A stretch of 45,933 nt of DNA from Bacteroidaceae bacterium (GTDB lineage Bacteria > Bacteroidota > Bacteroidia > Bacteroidales > Bacteroidaceae): NCBI GenBank assembly GCA_024398615.1, contig JAKSIU010000021.1, positions 1 to 45,933 of the forward strand. The letters run 5' to 3'. The notes below the pieces were generated by a model. The model made no database searches and was not told where the DNA came from. It worked only from the letters and a program-made list of their open reading frames with translations. Shown here one piece after another: positions 8,005 through 16,305 of this stretch. A program made the position numbers and the translations under genes. Every line of letters begins with the position of its first letter. The first letter of the stretch is position 1.

Positions 8005-11000
8005 TTACTTTACCAGAACCTTTTCCACTCTGGACCTGCCGTTTCCAAGGTCTGTCTTGCGGATTGCAATCTGACCTGCCTTAGGAGCATTCATCTGTAC
8101 GCCATCAAGGCCGATGTAGTTGACGCTCTTTGCAGACTGGACACCATCCACGAATGTCACGATTTCATCGTATGCTGCCTTGGCTGCAGCGGCTGCTGCC
8201 GAGTAGTCGTATGTTGCATCGGGAGCTGCTACAACGAGCTTCACACCGTTTGCCTGACAGTGGCCGGAACCTGATGCACCGGTAATCTTCCAGGTAAAGT
8301 CGAGCTTGCTGCCCTCAGTTACATATACGCTGTCAACACCGAATTCGGTATTCTTGCCCTTCGAGCACTTGATTTCAACGTTTGTCGAATCAGTGATGAC
8401 ATCAACATATGAATTGGAAACGTTGATTTCACCGAATGTACCCTTCACATTGTAGTATGCTACCGGCAGGCCTTCTACAACAGTCTGGACTGAACCGGTT
8501 GTGTTGTTTTCAAAGTGAACGCCGCCAATGAAGACATGGCCATCGGCTTCCCAATCCATAGCAGCTGAACCGGGATATGCAGCGCCTGAACTGCCGTATG
8601 CACCGGCGAATGATACTGTCCAATTTGGAACGGCTGTGGTTGATGGAGTAATGATCACCCACTTGCCGCTGCTGTTCTTTCTCATGTCAACGCCTGCCTG
8701 TGCAGCTGTATACATGAAGTAGTTGGGAACGACAGCGCTGATATCAAGACCCGTTGCAACAGGATCATTGTTCTTCAAAGCTTCGGTAATGTGCCAGATG
8801 GCTTCTGCACGGAGCATTGCCTCCAGATTGTCATCGCCATCGGTAAGGGCTTCGATCTGTGCCTGGAGAGCGGCCTTGTTTCCGCCGAAGTCCGAACCGA
8901 GCTTCTCATTCAGGGCAAACAGTTCCTTGATCTGACGGGTCCTGGCATCAATGAGGTCACAGCGGAATACGTATCCGTTCTTGTCAGCGCAGATGGCGTC
9001 ATACATTGCCTGAAGTTCCTCATCGGAAGGAGCAATCAGATCTGCGTCCTTGTTGGCAGCATAAGATGCCTCAAGAGCAGCATATTCGTCATAACCCTTG
9101 CGTGCCAGTGAATCGCTGAGCAGAGCCTCCATCTCACCGAGCTTGCTGGTAAACTTGTCAATGAGTTCCTTGCGTGCGTCAAGAGCTGCAATGCCGTCAT
9201 TGAACTGACCTATCATGTCTGTAATCTGAGCGGTAGTGTTGTCTGCAAAAGGATAGTTCTCATTGTCAAGAGCCAGTTTTTCAAGAGCCTTGTAGGTTGC
9301 CAGTCCAGTATAGTCGGCAAGTGCCTCCTCGCTCAACTTGTCAATGACCTTATTATATGTGGTGCAGAACAGGTCAACGGTGTCCATGCGGAGCTGCATG
9401 CCGGCTGTGGCCTTGTCAATGGTTGCGGTTGTGGCAGCGTATACTGACGGTGCCGTGTGCTGCCAACCCTCATAGCTGTCAATGAGAGCCGAGAAAGAGT
9501 TGCAGTCCTGACCCAGATACTTGCCGCCTTCACCGGCTTCAGCAGCAGCAAGCTTTTCCTTTGCTGCGGCAAGAGACTGGTTGAACTTGGTTACAGGAGC
9601 GAATGACAGACCTGCAACACCTGTTATGCTGAAGTTGCCGAGAACAGTGCCGTTTGATTTTGAACTGTCAGTGGCCTTGTCAACTTCGCAGTCTATGACG
9701 TAATTGCCGTCCGACGGAACTTCAAACACGAATGTGAATGTTTCCACATTGTCAGGCCATGGCTTAGTTCCTGCACGCAGATCGGAATAAGGGATATTGG
9801 TGGTAGGTTTAAATGTACCTATCAGAGTCCTTTCCGTAACGTTCTGGACAGCGGCAATATCTTCTGTGAACTTGTTCTCAAACACATAAAGTCTGGTCTC
9901 AACCGATGTCTGGTTCCAATAGGTGGCCTTGAAGGTGATTGCATATTTGCCCTTCTTGAGGTTCAGGTAATATCCTGGCTGCAAACCATAGTAGAGATGT
10001 CCGAACTTTGAATTCGAACGGCTGGACAGATAGAATCCGCAGTCATCATAGCTGCCCTCAGGAGCAATGATGTAAAGAAGGTCACACTTGGTTGAAGAAC
10101 TAGGCTGCTCCGTTACAAAGCCATCGGCCGAATTCCATGAAACAAGGCTTCCCGGAATCTGACGCATTGCGCTGGTCTCGCTGCGGAAGTCTGTCTGCAG
10201 TATCACGTCAGTCTTGGGATTCAGGTCGAACGGACCGAATTCCCAGTTGGCAATGATAGGATCACCGTAGTCAGTGCTTTCTCCCTTGAGCTGAAGGAAT
10301 TCGAACTTGTACTCGCCCTCGAGTTTGCCGGTTGCCGAAGCGGGACGCTCAAAGGTGGCGGTCGAATCGGTCACTTCCTTCACGGTCCAGATTTCCTTCA
10401 CGCCGCTCTTCGTGACGCGCAGGAAGGCAAGCTTCGAGGATTCGCCTGTGTTGTCATATGCGATGGCGCGGGAGAGACGGAGCTTCAGCTCGCGGACACT
10501 GCCGTCAAGACCGAACGAGCCGTCCTCATAGGGGAGACCCTGAAGGACTGGGGGAAGGTTCTTCATCGAGTAGACACCCTGACCGATATACGGGTTCTCG
10601 GTCGAGATCTCATTGCTGAAGTCCGGAAGGAGCTTGCCGGCCTTGATCCAGTCCACGTCAAGGGCCTTCGGGAACTTGGAGCCGCTGTAGTACAGGCACA
10701 GGTCGGCGCTGTCAACAGGGTTCTGGAAACTTACAAGGACGGAATCGTAACCCTCGAACAGGTTGTCGTACAGCTGACCGTCCATTTCAATGGGAGCGGT
10801 CCACATGTACATGTAGCCGTCATCGTGATATTCGGCCGAGGCTATCTCAATGTCCCACCATTCCTGTGTTTCATGATCCAGGCCCCATACGGTGAAGTAT
10901 TCACCGGGAACCGAGACGGCGGCGATGTTGGTCCTCTCCTTTTCCTTCGCGGCAAGGTCATCCATGTTAGTCTCGTAACCGAAGTCAACGCGCAGAAGGT

Positions 11001-11979
11001 CCTTGTTGTGCTCAACACCGCCAATCCATGACTTGGTCAGCGAGATGTTGTCAACCAGGAATGTGGTGGAGTCACTTGCAAATGACAGACGAACGAAGAA
11101 CTTGTCGGGCTGCTGAACGTAGTGGAGCTTCATGCCATCCTCTGGCTCCCACTCCCACTCCGTGTCGGTCCACCAGTAGCCGTTGGTGAACACGAACTGG
11201 TCGGCGATAGAGTCGTTAAGGTAGTAGGTCATGAACGTTACCTTCTCCCACTCGCCGGAGAACGTGCTCTTCTCGTACTCGAACGTGCCATTGTACATGT
11301 AGTTCGCGTTGTCGTTCTTGATGCCCATCGAGAAAGGCTTCTCCGAATGGAAGTAGCCGCGCATCACATCGGCGTAGAACTTGGGAGCGGTCTGACCGTA
11401 CCCGTTGGCCTTGATGTAGAGGGTCAGACGGTAGGATGTCTCGTCCTCGATGGGAAGGCCGCGCACGAACAGGTTGCGGCGGTAGTTGGCGGTCACACCG
11501 TTCGAATAGGCGGTCGAACCGTTGGGGTTGTTGGCCAGACCGGCCTGATAGCGGAAATAGTAGTCCCCACCATCGGTGCCGAATGACTCAAGCGCACTAC
11601 GATGCACATTGTCATCATCCAACACGATGGTGTAGCTGTCCTCACCGAATGCGTTGCTCTCGATGTCCTTGCCGTCGTCTGAGGTCACGACGCCGTTCAT
11701 GAGGATAAGCATGGTGTCACGGGCACCGTAGATCTTCCAGTCTTCGCTGCCGTCATAGATGTTGATGCCGGACTGCGCTGTGCCGGTGCTCTTGTAGTAG
11801 TTGACCTTGTCGATGGTGTCAACAGGCGTTGACGACCAGACATCCCAGTCGGCCTCGAAGTCCTGGGTAAAAATTTCTTTCGCGTCCTTGTCGGTACGGA
11901 TCGGGCCATCCTGCTCCTGAGCCACTATCGGAAGAGTGGCCAAAAGGGAGCCGGCTAACAAAAAGTAAAACTTCTTCAT
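8005..11979 (-). CDS. Giant secreted multidomain protein with T9SS-like C-terminus (paralog A)
   Basis: 1324 aa from the ATG at 11979; a TTG two codons upstream is a less likely start. A signal peptide ends near PIVAQ. The N-terminal third (about 30-330) contains beta-rich segments such as NLFVRGLPIEDETSYRLT and FYADVMRGYFHSEKPFSMG, then DKFFVRLSFASDS, suggesting galactose-binding-like jelly rolls. Further beta domains follow to about 780, then Ala/Glu/Lys-rich helices (about 790-1090) like FIVAR or coiled-coil spacers, another beta domain (about 1110-1250) and a C-terminal domain (VNYIGLDGVQM ... VEKVLVK) resembling T9SS sorting domains. It is a clear paralog of the next gene upstream (12150-16178). 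No enzyme motif is recognised. A surface glycan-binding or adhesion role is inferred from architecture and proximity to the SusCD operon. The 5' half is visibly more GC-rich than the 3' half. Confidence 0.85.
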   Translation of the reverse strand: MKKFYFLLAGSLLATLPIVAQEQDGPIRTDKDAKEIFTQDFEADWDVWSSTPVDTIDKVNYYKSTGTAQSGINIYDGSEDWKIYGARDTMLILMNGVVTSDDGKDIESNAFGEDSYTIVLDDDNVHRSALESFGTDGGDYYFRYQAGLANNPNGSTAYSNGVTANYRRNLFVRGLPIEDETSYRLTLYIKANGYGQTAPKFYADVMRGYFHSEKPFSMGIKNDNANYMYNGTFEYEKSTFSGEWEKVTFMTYYLNDSIADQFVFTNGYWWTDTEWEWEPEDGMKLHYVQQPDKFFVRLSFASDSTTFLVDNISLTKSWIGGVEHNKDLLRVDFGYETNMDDLAAKEKERTNIAAVSVPGEYFTVWGLDHETQEWWDIEIASAEYHDDGYMYMWTAPIEMDGQLYDNLFEGYDSVLVSFQNPVDSADLCLYYSGSKFPKALDVDWIKAGKLLPDFSNEISTENPYIGQGVYSMKNLPPVLQGLPYEDGSFGLDGSVRELKLRLSRAIAYDNTGESSKLAFLRVTKSGVKEIWTVKEVTDSTATFERPASATGKLEGEYKFEFLQLKGESTDYGDPIIANWEFGPFDLNPKTDVILQTDFRSETSAMRQIPGSLVSWNSADGFVTEQPSSSTKCDLLYIIAPEGSYDDCGFYLSSRSNSKFGHLYYGLQPGYYLNLKKGKYAITFKATYWNQTSVETRLYVFENKFTEDIAAVQNVTERTLIGTFKPTTNIPYSDLRAGTKPWPDNVETFTFVFEVPSDGNYVIDCEVDKATDSSKSNGTVLGNFSITGVAGLSFAPVTKFNQSLAAAKEKLAAAEAGEGGKYLGQDCNSFSALIDSYEGWQHTAPSVYAATTATIDKATAGMQLRMDTVDLFCTTYNKVIDKLSEEALADYTGLATYKALEKLALDNENYPFADNTTAQITDMIGQFNDGIAALDARKELIDKFTSKLGEMEALLSDSLARKGYDEYAALEASYAANKDADLIAPSDEELQAMYDAICADKNGYVFRCDLIDARTRQIKELFALNEKLGSDFGGNKAALQAQIEALTDGDDNLEAMLRAEAIWHITEALKNNDPVATGLDISAVVPNYFMYTAAQAGVDMRKNSSGKWVIITPSTTAVPNWTVSFAGAYGSSGAAYPGSAAMDWEADGHVFIGGVHFENNTTGSVQTVVEGLPVAYYNVKGTFGEINVSNSYVDVITDSTNVEIKCSKGKNTEFGVDSVYVTEGSKLDFTWKITGASGSGHCQANGVKLVVAAPDATYDYSAAAAAAKAAYDEIVTFVDGVQSAKSVNYIGLDGVQMNAPKAGQIAIRKTDLGNGRSRVEKVLVK

Positions 11980-12027
11980 AGACAATTGGTTTTGGTTATG
12001 TAAAGAAAATTTATATTGCTTAGTGCG

Positions 12028-12059
12028 CTAAGATATGAAATATTTGCCTTTTTCACAAA
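12028..12059 (-). promoter_or_regulatory. Probable promoter of paralog A
   Basis: Minus-strand TTTG (12056-12059), a 20-base spacer and TATCTTAG (12028-12035) match the Bacteroidetes consensus except for one base in the -7 box. The start would be near 12021, about 42 bases upstream of the ATG at 11979. It lies between the terminator of paralog B and the gene, so paralog A is likely its own transcription unit. Confidence 0.6.
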
Positions 12060-12086
12060 ATCAATCGTCAATTTTGCATTTTTAAG

Positions 12087-12126
12087 AAAAAAAGAGTGGC
12101 GAGGAACTCTTTGTTCCCCGCCACTC
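12087..12126 (-). terminator. Intrinsic terminator after paralog B
   Basis: A 14-bp stem with one mismatch (12094-12107 with 12113-12126) and a 5-base loop is followed on the minus strand by a run of seven T and more T-rich sequence. It lies 23 bases after the stop at 12150. Confidence 0.88.
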
Positions 12127-12149
12127 GAATGTGGAGTTGTTTTAAAGTA

Positions 12150-15100
12150 TTACTTTACTCTAATCTTCTCGATAGTACGCTGGCCGTTTGCGTTCTTTGT
12201 AACCTTAACGGCAATCTGACCGGCCTTAGGAGTCTGGATTGCAACACCGTCAAGACCATAGTATTCAACCTTGGCAGCCTCGGCAACTTCAGGAACGAAG
12301 GTGATGATTTCATTAACCTCCTTCTGAGCAGCTTCAGCAGCAGCAGCATAGTCGAATCCTTCCTGAGCACCACGGAATACCATGTAGAAGTCATCAACGC
12401 GTGACCAACCGTTACCTGATGTCAGAGTCAGTTTGATATCAGCAGAACCGTTCTCGATCATGATGCTGTCAGCACCATTGTTACCAGTTGCATTGGCAGC
12501 AACGGCAGCAGTGGTCTTCTGTTCACCAGTAGTGATATCGAACTGTGTGCTTGAACCTGTGTTCTTGAGGAAGTTTGCACCAATTGAGTAGAGACCAACC
12601 GGCAGATCTTCAACAGTCTGAGCGAGTGAAGCCTTTGAATTCCAGTCCATGCCAAGTTCACCGTTCCAGAAGCTCTGGCCGCTTGAGAACTCATTGTAAG
12701 CCTCGTTCAGAGAAACGGTTACCATGCTGTTACCAGCCTGTTCTGCTCTGGCTGTCCAGCCCTGCAGCAGATCAGTGTAGTCATTCTTGATAATCATGAT
12801 CCAGATAGGCATGTTACCATTGTCGTTGTACTGGTGTCTGGTGTGCTGGATGTTTGCACCGCCTTCGTCAGCCTTTGACAGGTCACCGGCATTTGCAGGC
12901 ATCTGCTTGTCCATACGCTCAACAACCTTAACGCTTGCATAGAGCTCGTTGTTCTTGATGAGAGCTGATACAGGAATGCTGTCAACAGCTTCACCGGCAG
13001 CTACCTTCTTATAGATAGCAGCCTTGATGGCTGTGCGGTATGCCTTTTCAAGGTTCTCGTCAGAAGCGGTGTTCTCTGCACGCTCTGCATATTCCTCTTC
13101 GTTACCACCAAGGTCAGCATTCAGTTCCTTTGCGAGATCAGCAAGAGCCTTGTAGTAGATCTTGTTAACCTGAGCAGCACTGATTACTGATGAGTATTCG
13201 CTTGTGGCAGCAGCAAGAGCAGCAGTGGCAGCATCAACATCATCCTTTGAAGCGGCAACTGCATCCCAATCCTTGTACTGGTTGTAAACGCTTTCAAGAG
13301 CAGCGTATTCATCTACACCCTTCTGAGCGTCTTCTGCCTCAACAAGAGCCTTGGCTGCATCAAGAGCCTTGACGTACTTGTCGTATGATTCCTTCTGGGC
13401 ATCAAGAGCCTTGACATCATTCTCGAAGATAGCCTGGATAGCCTTGATTGAATCGTCAGTCTCGTTCTTTGGAACAAACTCCTGATACTTCAGGCAGTTG
13501 TCGATAAGAGCCTGATATGCCGGGAATGCTGAGTAGTCAACACCGTCAGCTTCTGACTTCTCATCATAGCTGCCAGCAGCTTCCATTGACTTGTTGTAAG
13601 CATTCCACATGTTGTCAACAACAGTCATGCGGTTTGCAAGAGCATTGGCAGCATTGTTGAGTGCGTCAGTAGCAGCATTCCATACGCTTGGAGCTGTCTC
13701 CAGCTTCTCAACGTTGAATGAAGCATACTGAGCCTGAGTGTCAACAGCAGCCTGATACTTTTCACCAGTGTAGTTGTCAGCATCGGCAGCAGCCTTTGAA
13801 ATCTGAGAAGCAAGCTTCTTCTGAGCAGCATCAAATGATGACATGTAAGGACCTGCAAGTGTCAGACCATAGTTGAGGTTGATGTAGTACAGTACAAGAC
13901 CGCCCTTGTGTGAACCACCGTATGAACCTTCGTTTGGCATCTTGATGACCAGCTTGTAAGTAGCATCCTTAACACCAGGAGCACCCAGAATAGCAACACC
14001 GGTCTCATTAACTTCGCCACCTTCGTTTGGCTTGAAGCCTGAACTGTTCTTGTCAACGCGTGCAAGTTCGTTGCCTTCAGCATCGGTAATGATGGCAAGC
14101 ATGCGGCAGTCATCATTATATGAACCCTTAGTACAGCCAGTCCAGCCGAATTCAACCTGCATTGTGCCGGTAGCATCGGGTGTGAACTCATAAATCAGCT
14201 TGGCGCATTCTTTCTCATTGTTGTTGGCATTGGTGTTGACACCATAGATACCGAACATGAGACCCTTGCCGTAAGCACCTGGGAATTCAGTAACCTTTGA
14301 AACGGCTCTGTCAACTGAGAAGCCTTCTACGCTGCAGCTCTGTGCAAAACCTGCATCTACGTCGCAGTCAGCAAATGAAACTGTTGTAGGAACGCCAGGC
14401 ATTTCAGCCTTGCCGAATGAGTAGTTGATGACGTATTCTTCACCATAGTCAGTTGCCTTGCCCTTGAGCTGCAGGAGCTTGAATTCGTAGTCACCTACGA
14501 GAGGAGCGGTTGCTGAAGCAGGACGTTCAAATGTTACAGTGCTGTCAGTAGCTTCCTTGACAGTCCATACTTCAGTTTTGCCGGCCTGAGATACATGCAT
14601 AAGAGCGAGCTTTGAAGATGGGCCATATGCAGGTGAGCCAGGTGCATCATAATCAACCTTTCTTGAAATCTTGAATTTGAACTCACGGAGAGTGCCATCC
14701 AGCTGGAATGAACCGTATTCAGCAGTGATACCGTCCTGAAGTACTGGAGGCAGGTTCTTCATTGAATAAACGCCCTTACCGATGTTCGGGTTCATTGAAC
14801 CGATTTCATTGTAGAAGTTAGGAACCTTCTTGCCGTCATTGATCCAGTCAATATCAAGTGCTTTCGGGAACATGTCACCGGTGTATTTGAGGCAGAGGTC
14901 CTCGCGGTCAACAGGGTTGATGAATGTTACAAGAACTGAATCATAGCCTTCGAACTCATTGGCGTATTCCATACCGCCCTCTTCGATTGGCTTGGTCCAC
15001 ATGTACATGTAACCGTCACCATGGTATTCGGCTGAATTGATTTCAACTTCATACCATTCCTGAGATTCAGTATCAAGACCCCATACCTTGAAGTATTCGC

Positions 15101-16178
15101 CAGGAAGCTCTACGGCAGCAATCTTATTCTTTTCATAAGCAGCATTGGCCAGATCCTTCAGATTTGTCTGATAACCGAAGTCAACGCGCAGAAGATCCTT
15201 GTAGTATTCAACACCAGCAATCCATGACTTGGTCAGTGAGATGTTGTCAACTGAGAAGATGGTAGAGTCGCTGGCAAATGACAGACGTACAAAGAACTTG
15301 TCAGGCTGCTGGACATAGCGAAGAGTATCGCCGTTAGGACGTCCCCAACTCCAGTCGGTATCCCACCAATAACCGTTGATGAATACGAAACGGTCAGCAA
15401 TCGAGTCGTTCAGATAATAGGTCATGAAAGTAACCTTCTCCCAGTCACCTGTGAATGCTTCCTTCTTGTACTCGAAAGTCTTATTGTACTTATTGTTCTT
15501 GGCATCATCCTCAAGACCCATTGAGAAAGGCTTCTCTGAATGGAAATAACCACGCATTACATCAGCGTACATGGTTGTCTTGACAGTCGAACTGGTGTTG
15601 ATGGCCTTGACATAGTAAGTAAGACGATATGAGCTTTCCTCCTCAATGTCCAGACCACGGACAAACAGGTTACGGCGATAGTTGGCCGTAGTATGGTCTT
15701 TATGATATGCGCCATAGTCGTTTGTTGCAATGCCCACAGTATCGGTAGTATAACGGAAATAATGGGTTCCGCCATCTACGCCATAAAGGTCAAGAGCTGC
15801 CTGACGCTCTACGTTGTTGCCCTCATCATTTACGATGGTGTACTGGTCTGGCTTGAAGCCTTCAATTTCGGCAGCAGCATCGGTTGTCATTACACCGTTC
15901 TTCAGGATAAGCAGGGTGTCTCTGACTTCACCAAGTTCCCAGATACCGGTTGTATCCTGCCAGATCTTGGTGTTGTTCATAGTACCGGAACCGTTGTTCA
16001 CGTAGTACCGCATTTGAGTGATGCGATCGATTTCGGTATTCAGGAACTCATCCCAGTCCTTCTCGAAATCCTGCTCAAACATCACCTTTGCGTCCTGAGC
16101 TGTACGCTCGGGGCCTTCCTGTGCGAACATTGGAGCTGCACACAGAAGAAGTCCTGCAAAAAGTAAGTTTTTCTTCAT
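12150..16178 (-). CDS. Giant secreted multidomain protein with T9SS-like C-terminus (paralog B)
   Basis: 1342 aa with a signal peptide ending near PMFAQ (16-20). It shares layout and many exact blocks with the 8005-11979 product: FYADVMRGYFHSEKPFSMG is replaced here by MYADVMRGYFHSEKPFSMG, and WEKVTFMTYYLNDSIAD, QQPDKFFVRLSFASDST, VDNISLTKSWI and GVYSMKNLPPVLQ are identical in both. The order is N-terminal beta domains (about 30-600), a further beta domain (about 600-790), long Ala-rich helices (about 800-1090), a beta domain with VTVSLNEAYNEF, and a C-terminal sorting-like domain (VEYYGLDGVAI ... IEKIRVK). The first 470 residues are the best conserved. No catalytic motif is seen. It follows the second SusD gene by 127 bases. 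Glycan-binding or structural surface function is inference. Confidence 0.86.
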   Translation of the reverse strand: MKKNLLFAGLLLCAAPMFAQEGPERTAQDAKVMFEQDFEKDWDEFLNTEIDRITQMRYYVNNGSGTMNNTKIWQDTTGIWELGEVRDTLLILKNGVMTTDAAAEIEGFKPDQYTIVNDEGNNVERQAALDLYGVDGGTHYFRYTTDTVGIATNDYGAYHKDHTTANYRRNLFVRGLDIEEESSYRLTYYVKAINTSSTVKTTMYADVMRGYFHSEKPFSMGLEDDAKNNKYNKTFEYKKEAFTGDWEKVTFMTYYLNDSIADRFVFINGYWWDTDWSWGRPNGDTLRYVQQPDKFFVRLSFASDSTIFSVDNISLTKSWIAGVEYYKDLLRVDFGYQTNLKDLANAAYEKNKIAAVELPGEYFKVWGLDTESQEWYEVEINSAEYHGDGYMYMWTKPIEEGGMEYANEFEGYDSVLVTFINPVDREDLCLKYTGDMFPKALDIDWINDGKKVPNFYNEIGSMNPNIGKGVYSMKNLPPVLQDGITAEYGSFQLDGTLREFKFKISRKVDYDAPGSPAYGPSSKLALMHVSQAGKTEVWTVKEATDSTVTFERPASATAPLVGDYEFKLLQLKGKATDYGEEYVINYSFGKAEMPGVPTTVSFADCDVDAGFAQSCSVEGFSVDRAVSKVTEFPGAYGKGLMFGIYGVNTNANNNEKECAKLIYEFTPDATGTMQVEFGWTGCTKGSYNDDCRMLAIITDAEGNELARVDKNSSGFKPNEGGEVNETGVAILGAPGVKDATYKLVIKMPNEGSYGGSHKGGLVLYYINLNYGLTLAGPYMSSFDAAQKKLASQISKAAADADNYTGEKYQAAVDTQAQYASFNVEKLETAPSVWNAATDALNNAANALANRMTVVDNMWNAYNKSMEAAGSYDEKSEADGVDYSAFPAYQALIDNCLKYQEFVPKNETDDSIKAIQAIFENDVKALDAQKESYDKYVKALDAAKALVEAEDAQKGVDEYAALESVYNQYKDWDAVAASKDDVDAATAALAAATSEYSSVISAAQVNKIYYKALADLAKELNADLGGNEEEYAERAENTASDENLEKAYRTAIKAAIYKKVAAGEAVDSIPVSALIKNNELYASVKVVERMDKQMPANAGDLSKADEGGANIQHTRHQYNDNGNMPIWIMIIKNDYTDLLQGWTARAEQAGNSMVTVSLNEAYNEFSSGQSFWNGELGMDWNSKASLAQTVEDLPVGLYSIGANFLKNTGSSTQFDITTGEQKTTAAVAANATGNNGADSIMIENGSADIKLTLTSGNGWSRVDDFYMVFRGAQEGFDYAAAAEAAQKEVNEIITFVPEVAEAAKVEYYGLDGVAIQTPKAGQIAVKVTKNANGQRTIEKIRVK

Positions 16179-16251
16179 AATGATAATGAATTAATTAATA
16201 AATAGGGTTAAAAACAAAAATATTCAATTCCAATTTTCACCGTCCTTGCCG

Positions 16252-16281
16252 GCAATCCCTTACGGGATGCCTGCAAAGATA
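16252..16281 (-). promoter_or_regulatory. Possible promoter -7 box and 5'-end hairpin upstream of paralog B
   Basis: Minus-strand TATCTTTG at 16274-16281 matches the -7 consensus, but no TTTG lies 19-21 bases upstream. Directly after it comes a short hairpin (minus-strand GGCATCCC paired with GGGATTGCC, one bulge) around 16252-16269, which would fall at the extreme 5' end of a transcript beginning there. No T-run follows, so it is not a typical terminator. Paralog B may be transcribed both from here and by read-through from the SusCD operon. Confidence 0.4.
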
Positions 16282-16305
16282 ATGAAAAGTTTGATAATGT
16301 ATTAC

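Noticed and set aside
11122-11586. 154-aa plus-strand open frame inside paralog A
   Set aside because: It is antisense to a well-supported gene in its GC-rich part, where stop codons are rare by chance; no domain is seen.
11983-11985. TTG start for paralog A
   Set aside because: An ATG two codons downstream begins the same signal peptide and needs no alternative start.
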